This document shows positions 23,333 to 35,700 of a stretch of 64,000 nucleotides of DNA, in pieces. The position numbers and the translations under genes are program-made. Under the pieces are notes generated by a model. That model saw only the letters and a program-made list of their open reading frames with translations, searched no databases and was not told the DNA's origin. Position 1 is the stretch's first letter. Each line of letters opens with the position of its first letter. The DNA comes from Aspidiotus rigidus (taxonomy: Eukaryota > Arthropoda > Insecta > Hemiptera > Diaspididae), in the NCBI GenBank assembly GCA_035079385.1, contig JAVHKY010000074.1, positions 186,001 through 250,000 on the forward strand. The letters are read 5' to 3'.

Positions 23333-25294
23333 AAATTCCTCGAAACTTGCGCTAGAAACAGGTCCTTTTTTTGCCTGTGATGAATCTAGAATTCAAGTCA
23401 AAGATGAGTAAACAACTGAGAAAAACAAAAATAAGATTTCTAGTTTTCGTATCACCTGTTGTGGTTCTTTCCAGAATTTATTTTGAAAATACAGTATATT
23501 CCAATAGCTTATTTCTCTCCTTTTTTAGTGAACCCGTTTTCAAGACGATCCACATATCTTTAGGCGATACTTCCAATTCCTTTGTTTTTACAGCATTCAC
23601 GTGGATAAACAGCACAATATGACGATTTTGCTAACCATTTAGACCTTTCGATGGTATGTAGTAGTGCAACTCCAGTGGTCTCTCTCTAATTATAAGCACT
23701 TGTACTAATTCAAATTTAGTTATTAAAAAAAAGAGAAGAAAGTTCATATTATATCTATTGTAGTTTACAAGAATGACAAGCATAAAAAAGGTGATTGAGA
23801 TTATGAAACATACATTCATTAATTTTTAATATGATCAGAGAGTGTGATAACCTATTTTTTGATGTAACCCAATTTCTATAAATTTTGATCAGATGAGAAA
23901 ATTTTTTTTCACAATTCCTCAAAATTAATCCCATCATGTCTGCGTACAAATTGATATCTCCACTTTTTCTCTTCTCAATAATATTCTTATATGCCATAAC
24001 AACGGCGAGATTTTTGTCCTTTCTGGCATTTTGACCGTATACGTGTCCGTTCAAATTGTTTTTCTCGGAAAATTGTCTTATTTTCAGTTTTTCGAGTAGT
24101 ATGATTTGTGCTGTATCATCTACCTTGCGAAAAACAGAGATACATGCAGAGTTTTGACCCCGACCAGTGAAATTGTGTTTTCTCTTTTATATAATATTAC
24201 GAATTTTCTAAAGTGCGTACATAAAACCTAGACGTTAGTTGGATGGATGAAAATAATAAATACTCCGAGTATGTAGGTATTTGCTGCGTCATAGTTGTTT
24301 CAGTTTTTCAACGTCGCCTCCAATGACGAACGCCCTATTTACTCTTCTAAAATTTTTATCATCCTCTCTATTCTTCATCTCCTTTATGAAACAGCCTCAA
24401 GAAAAGAGTTTATTAACAAATTTAGGGGAAAAGAAGAACGTACAACGAAGAAAATATTTTATTGCGAGCCTAAATTTTAAAATATATAAAGCACTTACGT
24501 TGTCAAATATTCTTTTTTGAGATTATTCGCGAACAAAATTTTTTCTGATCTTCTTTTAAGCCAAGAAACGGGTGCGAGTTCAATTCTTTGATGTATTTGG
24601 AAACGAGTAGGCTTGAAATGTAATTTTTCTACGTTGACTTTGAAGTACTCGACTTCTGTCTTGTTGTTAGTTCATGCTAGCTTTGGTTGACATTGAAAGA
24701 GAATTTAGAAAGTCACGACGTTAGGTCTTTACGTTACTGAAGTACAGTCTGCAACTAATGTTGGTTCAATAGTTTACCGAAAATTGAAGATTTCAATGAG
24801 TTTATTAAGGATATTATTTCCATATGGTTGATATTTTCGTTTTTTCATTAGCAATTGTTTCACCTGTTTACGAATGTCATCTCGTAGTGAGCTCATCCGC
24901 AACACTTTTTCTGTTTGGTTTATTAAGCCGTCAAAGAGCACTCTTTTAACATGACCCAACCAGGGGACCCCAGTACTAATATTAACATTCAAAGAATACA
25001 ATACTTTTTCCGAAAAAGAAAATATTGCTTTCAAGATTCAAGTATGATCATAGTTGATACGGTGATTTCTATACTCTCGATTACCAAAGCCGGAAAATAA
25101 TTTTTTGTCATAAACTGTTTCAGTACACGGATTCTTCTAAGGCTATACGTGGTAGCCAAAGTGATGACCAGAGCCCGAATTTTTCGGCTTTGAAAATGAA
25201 AATTTTCGGCGCTTAAGAATTGTATTTTCCGCATATTTGAAAAAATGTTGAAATAATCATTAAAAATTCGAAAGCACTACTTCACAGTAAAAAA
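23333..25294. other. 2 kb with no recognised gene
   Basis: Minus-strand frames at 23755-24054 and 24774-25034 have fairly normal composition and could be worn exons or transposon scraps, but no motif is recognisable. Confidence 0.35.
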
Positions 25295-26200
25295 CTACAA
25301 CAAGGTTTTATTGTGCATGACAGTTAAATGCTTTTCTAAATTTTCCTGTAGAAAACCCGTTCGTCGATCCGTTAAAATATTCTTAAGCTCAGAAAGTGAA
25401 CGTTCTACTTCAACAGAAGTGATGGGGGCGTAATTGTAGCAACTAAGAATGGCTGGATTGGTAGGGATAATTTCAGGTATATCGCAGTTTCCGTGAAACA
25501 CCGCGGCGTTAAGCTGTCTCAACGTTGAGTAGCCTTGTTTTTTAAAAAGACCTCATCGGCTTTCAGCTTGATTGCCTCTCCTTTAGTCCCTGGGAGCGCA
25601 GCAATTTTTGAACGTACATCCTCTACAAGCTCTATTTGCTTGCTTCATGAAAGACCCCTACTCTGAAGCTTGTCGATACCGTCAGGAATTAAAGCATGAT
25701 GCGAATTTATAAACACCAGTCAGTTGCTAGGGTGCGAGTTTCGTAGAACTACATTTTCATCTTCTGCATATATGCTTTGAATCATTCGGCAAAGCCTCAA
25801 TGACGGAAGTAAAATTCTCGAAGTTACTAGCGAAAAATACTGCGGCAGAAATCCAAGTTCCCCATCGGGTGACAACAACGTCCGGTGGGAGTGGGCAAAT
25901 CATATTTTCTTTGTAAATTGTAATTCGTGCTGGACATTTTGAGAAAATTTTTCGGGACCAACCCAACAATAGATCATTTACAAGAGGAGAAATATCTCTC
26001 ACTTTCTCTGCAATACGGTGTGTACCATGCACAACACAAGTTTCGTGGATAATTGAACTGAAGATTGATTGTAACTTTTTCCCCGTTAGACACATAATAT
26101 ATGGAGCTGCATTAGTTACACGTAAAAGAATTTGAGCGGAGAATGGTGTACCTTCATAGAAGCGTACTAGCGAATCGTTCACAAATGTACAGGTCATCAC
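25295..26200 (-). pseudogene. hAT transposase-like pseudogene
   Basis: The upstream part (26200-25757) contains VTNAAPYIMC, CVVHGTHRIAEKVRDI and VVVTRWGTWISAAVFFASNF, the core of a domesticated-type hAT family often annotated near CGG-repeat-binding proteins. The downstream part (25522-25295) is the hAT C-terminal dimerisation block, YAPITSVEVERSLSELKNIL followed by ENLEKHL. Between them the reading is broken by at least two in-frame stops (near 25646 and 25720) and two frameshifts (near 25770 and 25530). The N-terminal BED zinc finger was not found upstream. It is a clear pseudogene, with no TIR or TSD identified. Confidence 0.8.
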
Positions 26201-28479
26201 TGATGACCTTAGCTGGGTGACTCAAAGATAAGTGTGATAACAAATATTACGATTAGCAACTTCGAATTTTGCATTTAGTCGTTATTTAGTTGATCATACC
26301 TTGTCCATTATATAGAAAAGGTGCTGATTGCACCTCAATTTGTTGGACATATACATCTTTCACCCATTGCTCTAAAGTAGGGTAAATTGGTGGATGTATC
26401 CCTTCGTTGAAGTAGACAGTAATAGTTCATCATACAGAAGGTCCACAACACCGTACTCAGTAGCTCATTTCGTAAGACCTCATGTTTGTTGTTCGCTGAC
26501 TTCCTGGAACATATTTCATGTATGTGAAAATGAGTTGATATTTTGTTTAACAAACCTATGATTACTTATAACATACGCAGATGGGATATTGAACTTGACT
26601 ATGTACTCGTCAATGTTTTTGTCGTGCGCTCTAACCAATCCGCAAAATGGTCCTGGCCCGTCTAATTTTCTCCACCTAGGAATATGAAATATGCTTATGT
26701 GTGATAGAAAAATAGGGAAGAGTACCGTGATTACTGAACATACCATACGATTTCACCAATTGCAATATTCTCTGACTCCCATCGTTTCATACCTTTCATG
26801 TACCGTCCTATGAGTACGAGGTAAATCAAAAATGTGTGTAATGAAAAGAAAAGAAGAGGGCGAAATTCATAGGAAACGATAAATTATTCTCCAGAGACGC
26901 AAATAAGAAAGGAGAAATTAAGGAAGATATACATGATGAGAGGCTTTGTAAATAATGATAATATAGACGAAGTGTGTAGACAGGAACAAGCTATTGATAA
27001 TAATATCAGAAGGGTATGACTCGGGTGTGTAATTTTCTCTTGAGTATTGTCAATTCTAAGTCAGGTTTTAGTTACTTATGTGCCAGGAAATAAGGTTAAG
27101 ATCTTCCTCCTTTGAAGAGTCGAGAATTCGTATTGTGTTTCTTTTTCCCTCGAGATATTTCTAATTTTTCCAGCTGCTGAGACGAAACGTATACTTTTCC
27201 GGTCGGAGAAGAATTTCCTTCATTTCATCTTTATCCAGTGATGTTCATTACAACCGACAATAGGGACGCTAGGTGAGACTTATGGAAGAATTTTTCATTA
27301 TTAACGAAACCAAACATCTTTAAAGGTACAGGAGTGTATATGTATAGATTGCGAATATTCCTAGTTCGATATTCAAGAAATCAATCTATGATTTCAAAAA
27401 TATTCAAAAGCCTTAAACTCTTCTCGCAGCGTTTGGCGAAATGAAATCTGTCAGACTGGGTGTATTTTCAGCGTTGGTTCTTGGTTCGTGGTAAGCCTAC
27501 TGTCGATTGAAACGGAAATTACACCGCCGCGTTTGACAAATGAAATACACTATATAGACGCGTATAGTCTGTAAGCACTTACATACTACTACCACCACTA
27601 CCATCGCGTTACTAAAATTCTCTTTTCAAAATTACGATATTTGACGAAATCTTCGAGTACCATAAGGAAAAGTCGTTATGCGTTAACAATACTACATAAG
27701 TCTTTATCGTAATTGTGTTCGCTGCTTTCTATACTCTATACCGTCAAACGTACTCGCATTGTAGATTGATTCCTTATCCTACATTTCATTTTTCCTCTCT
27801 TCGTTTCCCTTTCTCGCCCGTTTCTTTTTCTTCTCTCACTATCTTTGTCTCGTTTTGCGTCTCGCTCCCTCCTCATTCATTCGTTTGTTCAGGCAAGAAC
27901 ACATAAAGAATGTCAAATAATGCTTTGAAAGAAAATTTCATCAGTGTCAATCCTCGCATTATATGGCGGAAAGCGCATATTACAGTGTACCGTATATTGA
28001 GGGTAATAAAAGATGAGCTGAATTTTTCGAATGGAATGGGGAAGTGATATGATTTCATTAAAATTCAGTTTTTGTAAAAATTTGTGGGAAGTTTTGAAAG
28101 CAACAAGTTCAGCTGAAACTTACTGGAAAAATGTGAAACTCGGTAGAGGGAGGTATGATTCCATTTCCTGAATGCTGTGCTTCGAATTTATAAAGTGTAA
28201 ATTATCAGTTTTACCTCGCTTATCCGAACTTACAACGCGTCAATATAAGGAGACGTAAGCAAATTTCGGTCTAAGAAGAATCCACCATCAAGGATGCGTA
28301 TAATCTTTGGTTCGTACAGAGTACATATTTGGCCAATTGACCATTTGAGGGTGAAAACTTTTTTTGAGTTCAGTTGGCTACGAGTCAAATGTGTGAGAGT
28401 ATAGTGTATATCTTATAGTTTTATTTTATCGTGGTGCCACCAACAGTCTACGGACATAAGTAATTCAATTTTCTAAGTT
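26201..28479. other. 2.3 kb with no supported gene
   Basis: Around 26290-26450 the minus strand reads HPPIYPTLEQWVKDVYVQQI, which looks protein-like and lies upstream of the hAT pseudogene; it may be part of the same decayed locus. The rest has only short frames. 27580-27900 is pyrimidine-rich. Confidence 0.35.
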
Positions 28480-29085
28480 TTACTTGTTGATATAAAGATT
28501 GCGATCCTCCCCCCTTTCAATGTTACCTTCAGAAGTGATTAGTCCAAGATTTGAAACCCAGGAAGGGGTTTTGTACGCATAGATTATAAATCTAAATTTT
28601 TTGATTTTTAGTAACAAGAGATTTTTTTTAGCCAAGGGATCTTGGTGAAAACCTATGAGCATTTCTTCCGTGAAGACTGCACATCATCAGCAAATCCTAG
28701 AATGTTTGCTCTCAGAGGCAACTGGAACATATCGTTTATATAAAAATTAAACAAAATAGGCCCAAGAACACTCCCGTGGGGAACACCAAATTTTGTGAAT
28801 GATTCATCGCTGTAACAGTTGTTGATTTGGACTCGGTGCTTTCAATTTTCAAGGTATGTTTGAAACCAATTCAAGAGTGTCCCCCGAATACCAATACCAT
28901 TAAGCTTATCACATGGTTGACAGTATCAAAGGCTTCAGACAAGTCCAGATATACTACCATTGTTACGTAGTTCCTTTCAACACTTTCTGTAATTTCATGT
29001 TTGTGTTGGTACAAGGCTGTATCAACCGATTTTCCTGGTGTGAACCCATTTTGTTGGGTATCTTTATTAGATGACATTAATAAAG
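28480..29085 (-). pseudogene. Non-LTR reverse transcriptase fragment
   Basis: Minus-strand reverse-transcriptase core in three frames: QNGFTPGKSVDTALYQ and motif A YLDLSEAFDTVNH (about 29060-28910), IRGTLLNWFQTYL, then motif B FGVPHGSVLGPILFNFYIND (PQG has become PHG) and motif C FADD near 28685. Frames change near 28880 and 28675, and a stop follows the WFQTYL segment. It is a dead LINE fragment with no recognisable ends. The sequence differs clearly from the R1 copy at 9-12 kb, so it is a different family (Jockey/CR1-like wording). Confidence 0.8.
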
Positions 29086-29124
29086 AATTCTTTGTAAATG
29101 AAAACGAAATACACAAAAAATAAA

Positions 29125-29350
29125 CACGAAGTACAAAAACGCATCCAATTGTATAAAAATAAGGACAGTTTTTTATATTTGGGACAAGTTATCAGCAATA
29201 ATTGACTATGCGCAGTAGAAAAAGAAAGAAATGACGCAATAACTAGGTAAATGTGCACTAGAACGACGATCGTACAAGAAAGAGATCGGACTTGACAGTG
29301 AAAGAGTCGCTGCAGGCTGCAATTAATGGAAGATTGGCCCAAGAAGATGA
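29125..29350 (+). pseudogene. Second non-LTR RT scrap, opposite strand
   Basis: On the plus strand, just beyond the minus-strand RT fragment, one frame reads KDSFLYLGQVISNN, a stop, then EKERNDAITR. FLYLGQ-IS followed by -EI--RI-- is the segment after the RT palm in RTE/craniofacial-development-protein-2-like LINEs. Several stops make it non-functional. The head-to-head arrangement suggests two separate insertions. Confidence 0.45.
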
Positions 29351-30044
29351 TCGTGATATTAAATTGTAATACTTTTTTACGGCAAAAAGGAAATTTTGAA
29401 ACTCCTCACAAATTCAAGATCGAGCCAGAAATCATTGAGATGTCTTCTGGTAATCTTTAGCTACGAGGAAAAAGGTTTTTTGTCCAGTTTCCGGAACTGG
29501 CCGCACAGTAATTGTACAAGAGTAGAGAGCGTACTCTTTGCATCGGTTTGCAAATTGAAAATATCTGAGTTCAAACCTCTTCCAGCCAGATGGCTGTTTG
29601 GTAAAGTCTCAGGGTCTCTTTGTAATTTCCTTCTCTTAGGAACTGTTTCTTGTCCACCAGCATTGGACCTACATCGATGCGAGGATGCAAAAATAGCTCA
29701 AGTTCGCGTTGATCTCAAATGACATTTACGATTATAATAGATTTTTGATAATTTTACAGCTCTCATGTAATAAAAATGGAAATATGTAGGTGGAATCAAG
29801 AAATAGGGTTAACGACCAAAACGAATAATTGCGTAACAGAGAGTTGAAAATTCCAACAGGCATTCCATAACATACAGACTTGTCAAGCATTTTTGTTCAT
29901 ACTCTGAAGGGGGTTTGTTACGTGCCCTACATTTTGGAAAGAACGTGAAATTGTGTGTACAAATTTCTCATGAACGTAAAAATGAATTTTTGTTCTGTTG
30001 AAAGGCTTGTACTTGAAAGGGCGGCGTTTTACAAAGGAAACCAC
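29351..30044. other. No gene seen
   Basis: About 700 bp between LINE scraps and the 3' end of Penelope-like copy A. The 108-residue frame at 29396-29722 has no motif. Confidence 0.4.
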
Positions 30045-30269
30045 ACAAAATGAGCAGTTGCGAGCGCTTTCGGTTTAATAACCATCTTCTAAGCGTATGG
30101 AAGCGACTGAACCCAACACCAACGAAGACAGAGGAACTCGAGATGATACCTGTTTAAAACAGTAATGTCTTCATTATTCCGGTGTCTAATAATTTCTATA
30201 TTTTCCAAAGCCAACCGCTTGAAGTACGAATTCTTCCTATGGAGGAGGGCCTCAAAACCTTCCTTAAAC

Positions 30270-30827
30270 TTATGGCCCCTTTTTAATTAAATGATCGGAG
30301 AATGCCGATTCACCATATTTACCCTTCTCCCAAGTCTTTTTATGCTCAGCTACCAGAATTTGGAGCAGGTGACCTGTCATCCCTATATAGATACCCGAGC
30401 AATCGTTGCACGCTACACTATGAAGTCCACTCCTCTCGGCCACAGGAACGGGGTCTTCTAATTCTACAAATAAGCTTTTAACCGCATTAGGATTATAAAA
30501 TGCTGATCGGAATCCAAAGAGGCGGAGGACACGTCCCAACTTCAAAGAGAACTTGCCCAGGAAAGGGAGTCTAATCCACCTCGTTCTACTGTGTAGGTGA
30601 TCCCTAGGGAGGGAGGTTGTGGAGTGGAGGCATTTTCTAGTGAGCCTCCTCCGGACCATTAGGTCGACATCCTCTCTAACTTGATTCACCCTGGCCAGCT
30701 GCTTAATTGTCACAAGTTCCTTTTTGGAAAGCCGCCTGACTCGAGGGTATTTGAGTCAGTCGATGAATTAGGCTATTTAAAGCTGTAATATTATGGGCAG
30801 TAGGACAAAAGGACGATGCTTGGATAA
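30270..30827 (-). pseudogene. Penelope-like linker + GIY-YIG endonuclease (copy A)
   Basis: This is the 3' part of copy A. First comes the linker with SSFCPTAHNITALNSLIHRL and VRRRLTRKCLHS, then the endonuclease with YIGMTG in a HSVACNDCSGIYIGMTG context and AEHKKTWEKGKYGESAFSDHL. The endonuclease nicks DNA to prime reverse transcription in this class of element. A frameshift near 30713 separates the two frames. The usual Arg in the GIY-YIG helix (T-R-L--R) is replaced (HLLQILVAEHKK). It is similar to copies B (minus) and C (plus). Confidence 0.85.
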
Positions 30828-31449
30828 CAATTAAGTTGGATTCTCCCCATAAGCGAGGCCCAGCTAAGGATTTTAGGCTAAGACCCATCAAGTTAAGACT
30901 CTCTTTTCAACTCAAGCCTGGTTTATTAATTGTCAAGGAATGTACAATTTGAAGAAGGGCCTGACTTCATCAAATTTTCTTCGACTTCACTTACATGTAT
31001 CACAAATATTGTGTTCCTGTCGTGAAAGTATGAGAAAGTCTACGCACGTTGTTCAACTTCACATCTTTATTAGCATTAGATACTATTCAAAATCAAAATT
31101 CAGTGATTTAAAAAATAGTTTAAAACCAACATCTTGCGTGGGGTTTTCAATCACGGGTGGACTTCTTCTAACGTAAACCGTAAGAAAGTTAGAATTTCAT
31201 GGAAATAAGTTCTCACATGCGAGTGATCTTTAAAAACTACTTACAATGAGAAAATTGTTGAGCGAATTGTCATCCCGATTTCCAGACTACGGTCGATGGC
31301 CAAATTTGATACATTTGAAAACAAATCTATTTCTTTGTCTCTCAAACGAATCGCCGCCGAAGTTTTCAGAGACTGTTCATTCTAGACAATTGGAACAAAA
31401 TTACAATCTTCACACGTTATTTTAAATTACGGTTGGTGTTATTCGAAGG

Positions 31450-31707
31450 TACATATGAAAATCGGATATTTTTGAAGTGGATTTGAAATATCCTGAAGAA
31501 TTATGGGAAAAACATTCTGATTTACCCTACTGTCCTGAAAATGGAATTGATGATGAACCACTTCCAAAATTATTTACAACATTATACGATGAGAATGAGT
31601 ATGTTCTTCATTACTTAAATCTCAAACACGCTCTTAAGGCTAGATTAAAATTTGAGAAAATACAAATTTCTTACCTATTCGGTCCGTGCATCCGCCAAAA
31701 TCGCTAA
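31450..31707 (+). pseudogene. Family-B DNA polymerase fragment
   Basis: The plus-strand frame contains FEVDLKYPEELWEKHSDLPY, then PKLFTTLYDENEYVLHYLNL and LKFEKIQ. The blocks EVDL-YP--LH--H-D-P-AP and KL--TL-DK--YV-HY-NL---L--GLKL-KIHR are a well-known part of protein-primed family-B DNA polymerases of the kind carried by Maverick/Polinton elements and related DNA viruses in arthropod genomes. Only about 75 residues survive, and the frame then runs into unrelated sequence and a stop. The polymerase catalytic motifs are absent. It is an old fragment carried inside the 1.2 kb insert. Confidence 0.6.
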
Positions 31708-31865
31708 CATAGCGTCTTATTCCGTTCAGCAGTATTGGTGTTCTTGTATGACGCGAAAAACGGGATACAGGTTGCCTTTTTTCGAAAAATATTTCAATTT
31801 TTCCGATTTCACCCGTGCTAATTACGGTCTGTACCCTGTTTTCAGCTTTAACGGTGGAAGCCAGG

Positions 31866-32008
31866 CGGACGGACGGACGTGCGGACGCAAATTTCGGAAT
31901 TAGGGTGGGAAGGTCAGAGCATCAATTCTTCTAAGTGTCAAGGTCATGGTTCTACGGACGGATGGACCTACGGACGCAAATCTCGGAATTGGGTGTGGGG
32001 GGTCAGGT
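31866..32008 (+). repeat. Two direct repeats, GGACGGACG unit, ~87-bp period
   Basis: Two copies of a GC-rich unit, 31866-31916 and 31953-32006, each with ACGGACGGA, then CGGACGCAAAT, TCGGAATT and a G-rich GGTCAG end. They lie at the right end of the 1.2 kb insert. Function unknown; possibly subterminal repeats of the inserted element. Confidence 0.6.
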
Positions 32009-32035
32009 CAGCGCTAAGACATAAAACATGTCAAT

Positions 32036-32731
32036 ATCGGTCGACGTTTCCTTTCTATAAATTCCAAACTCGTGGATGCCATCATTAATAGAGATGGACA
32101 AATCCAAAAAGTTTATTGATAAGCCACCGACTTCCCAATGTGAATTTTATGAAAGGTATTGGCTATTTAAATAATTGAGGAACTCACTCGGGAGTTTCAC
32201 AGGACCGGTCCACGTACATAACACGTCGTCCACGTACCTATGCCAATAGTAGACTTGACTTGAGAACACCTGGCCGGAGGAACATAAATCACTTTCAAAT
32301 TTCGACTTAGATACCTCCGAAATGAGCGAACCAAAGGAGGAACCAATGGGAATCCCCACTTCTTCGGGGAACTCAGAAAATTTCCCAACAAACTTACGAA
32401 AATTAAGGGACCAGCAGACATTTAGAAGGCCGAAGGATACCACAAATTCTTCGTGAGGTACATTAGCTTTACCTAGTAACTCATCCATGTGTTGCATAGC
32501 GACGGCCTTTGGAATGTGAGGAAATAATCCTACAACATCAAAGGAACATGAAGTCGTTCCCGCAAGAAGACTTGGGTCCTTCAGCCTATCTGCAAGGGAA
32601 CCGGAGTTCTTGACTGAGTACATAGAGTTTACCTCAACTCGAGACTTAAACCAACGATCGATATATTTAGCTAAGATATAAGTAGTTGATGAATGGCCGC
32701 ATTGGGATATCTCGTGTGGTTTCTTTTGCAA
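32036..32731 (-). pseudogene. Penelope-like reverse transcriptase (copy A)
   Basis: The RT of copy A includes YIDRWFKSRVEV, motif A CSFDVVGLFPHIP, GIPIGSSFGSLISEV, motif C WHRYVDDVLCTWTGP and, after a frameshift near 32150, VGGLSINFLDLSISINDGIH. The order SFDVV-LF--IP / G--MGS--S / RYVDD / FLDL is diagnostic of Penelope-like elements. The N-terminal part with the GLPKIHK block is missing, and another frameshift lies near 32700. It is a dead copy. Confidence 0.85.
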
Positions 32732-35700
32732 AACGCTGTTCTTTCGAGTACAACCCTTTTAATATAATGCTTAACCTTAAAATTGAGGAACGTGTCAGCT
32801 CGGAATTTTTGTTCCTTCACCCTATTTCCTAGCTCACATATTATGATCTTTGGAAGATGAGATACGAGTACAATAATTTTTTTACGCCACCTTCATGTTA
32901 AAATGACCCGCAAATTTAAATAGCTACACTCATGAGATGTTCAAAATGGTTTTTTATAGGATTACAATGACCTTGGCTAACACTTCGCCAAGTGAAGATT
33001 TATCCCGCAAAATTCAGTGTAGCGCAAAGCCGCAAAATTCTAGAAGTGATTTACAAAGAAGGAATCATTGCCCCCCTCGTGACAACAACATCTGGAGGAA
33101 TAGCGCATAGCACCAAAAACCTCGCGTCAGAGCTGAAGCGAGGCTTCATGTTGATCTAAAGCTCCTCTACTGATGATAAAGAGGCTCATAAAACGTTGCT
33201 TCGTTCGAATAGGTACTAAAATTGAGACATAAATTTCAATTGAAAGCCGTCCGCAGAAATAGTAATAATGAAATCCAAAGAATATATTCAGCGCGATTCC
33301 AACGATCTTTCGAAAGTTGAATGTATACCTGTAAATTAACGAGCGACTATTGTGAAGTCATAGCACTCATTCACCTAATTACATCAATATGAGAATGTGT
33401 GCCAAACTCTTCATAATATTGTGTGTGTTTGTAATGTCATCGTTATCCGTACTTCGCGAACGCTATTTGTTCTATGAAATTCCACGAGACCGTGTTACAC
33501 GGAACCCAATAAATTACATCGGTGGAAACTCAGAAATAAAACAGACGACGTAGACAACTCAATTATTTCACCAGAAAGCTAGAGGAGGAACGATTTCTTT
33601 CTATTCTTCATCTCGCTTCTTAATTTTCAGCGATAATTCGTTCTACCCTTTTCAACTTCGATTTCCTAAATCGACGCCATCGAAGATTGAAGAGATGCAC
33701 AACATAGTCGCGATCATCCTCAGAGTCCCTCATCGCTGTTAATAAAAATGATGACTTCGTGTTGTTGGCATATTCATCTAGATGGTTTTATACGACTGAT
33801 CTGGAGTGCGAGGTCGATGCGCAAACTGAATTAAGATTTATGTCTTTCCTCCTATTGGTTCTTATTATGGTATTCAATAACTATAATTCGGATAGGGCTT
33901 TGAGATGTTATCGATGAATGAGTTTTCCATTCGAAGGTAAACACCAGTTGAGAATTTATTGAAAGATGGGACCGTACTTCCTGTTTAGTACTCGCGAACT
34001 GATTTATTTATATAAACGTCGGTTAATTTGTTTGTCGCGATGATGGTTTCTCAAACGAACACGAACCTCAAGTAAACGTTCATTCAAATTAATACCATAA
34101 AAGGAGCTATAAAACCACTAACGTGTTGTGGTTTATCCTAAATGTGAGTTGAATCTTAGTTGCTTGGTTATAGGTCTAAAAGAGAGAGAAAGAGTTTACA
34201 CAGTCTTGAAAACTCTTAGAATTTGTAACGAAAAGCTGTAATCATGGCGATTAGAATACCTAAAAGGTATACACATACGACGGCTTCTAAATCCACTTCG
34301 TGGGTTATATAGCGAATTAATACTTCGTACGCGGTGCACTTATAATACAGCGCACCAAGACAGCGGGGTCGGGTCTCACGCTGTATTTTCTTTAACCTGT
34401 ATATATGTGTACGCGAGAGTATAAAATCTGACGAGAAACGTGCATCTTTGGCATCTTTTTATTGAGTAAATCCTACGATTACCGTATGTGGCGCGTTTAA
34501 CAAACTAAAAGGCCACCGCGCGCAAAGTCTATTATGAGCAGTCTTATAATGTGTGAAAGCGAAGTGTGTGTGTACACTTTTGCTACGCCTTCGAGCTTTC
34601 GTTCTGAGCGAGAGTGAAAATGAACGGAAACCCTATTGCGAAATTGGATGTAATCCGCTCCGTTGAATTATTACGATTGCGTTTTACCTCTGATATAAAT
34701 GTTAGGTAGTCACGTGTAAAGTTCGTATTTTGCCACGTTATAGAGCCTACCATTGGAACAATTTTGAAAATTACACTTTCGCATTACATTGTAAAAAGAA
34801 AAAGAAGAAAGTTTCTCATGTTTACCGATCTGAGTCGGTATAGACTAACGTAAAAATGATATCAGATTTTCTTACCTATCTTCTGTCTGTAAATCATACA
34901 ACTTTGTTTCGGGCCAATTTATGGTAGATATGTTATGAGAAACGATGTTACTCAAAGAGATGAAGACGTACGTAATTTATCGGTGTGAAAAGTTTTTTTT
35001 TTTTTTTTTTCCCCTTGTCTTCAAGTTTGGTAGTCGGAATTTTATCAACTAAACTGATGGAAGAATGCTTGACACGCACATTCTAAGGTCACTCGAAATC
35101 GTTTCGAATTTGCCAACGTCATTTGTTCTCCTAATGATTATAGATGACCTTTCCAAGTGCCTTTTATCAAATTTTTCTCCGTGATACCATCTTGGACAGA
35201 AACTTCTTCCGCCAGAAAACACTTCATTGGATTCTTATTTCTTATCAGGAACCAAGAAATTTATGAGTTTGTCTTCCTCTCTAATTGATTTGCTGCGAAA
35301 TAAGTGTCTCTGATGAAGTGCTTTGAAATGTCTACAGGTCGGTTAATCGATAAGCGGCTGTTGCTCCGAATTAGTCGATTCAAACTTGGCAGAAAGTACA
35401 TGTTTTGATGCGAAAAGTCTCGGAAAAGTTCTGAACTTTTGACCGTTCGTGTTTGATGCCGGTAAACTTTTTGACATGTTTCATATCTTTCCTGAAGTTT
35501 CTTGAATCCTAGCCCCTGATTTCAAAATTTTCAAGTCGACCCCCTCCCTTAATAATCTTGTATACTATATCTCTTCTTTTCCTCTAAATTACAACAAACT
35601 AGCTAGTGACGTCGACCGTTACCCCGAACCTTATTCTGCAATCGGCAAGTTCAAACCATCTCTCTTCATCCTTGTAATCTATATGTGGTCTAGTATAGTA

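Larger units (their letters stand above)
30832..32031. mobile_element. 1.2 kb insert in Penelope copy A, CAAT flanks
   Basis: CAAT occurs at 30828-30831 and 32032-32035. Without the insert and one CAAT, the Penelope reading S-T-D-I joins in frame to V-I-Q-A-S-S, matching STDI-IH-SS in copies B and C, so both boundaries are defined to the base. The insert ends (TAAGTTGGATTC and ATAAAACATGT) show no obvious inverted repeats or TG-CA. It contains a DNA polymerase B fragment and two direct repeats of a GGACGGACG sequence. The element class is unknown. Confidence 0.65.
30045..32731 (-). mobile_element. Penelope-like element, copy A (interrupted)
   Basis: A minus-strand Penelope-like retroelement with RT (32731-32036), linker, GIY-YIG endonuclease and a 3' UTR ending around 30045. 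It is split at 30832-32031 by a 1.2 kb insert flanked by CAAT. The 3' UTR carries a GGTT-ATTA-AACC hairpin followed by GAAAGCGC that is conserved in copies B and C. Several frameshifts show it is dead. Confidence 0.85.

Noticed and set aside
30060..30110. Full hammerhead ribozyme in Penelope 3' ends
   Set aside because: A hairpin followed by GAAA is present, but the conserved CUGANGA strand is not recognisable in any of the three copies, so only the hairpin is reported.
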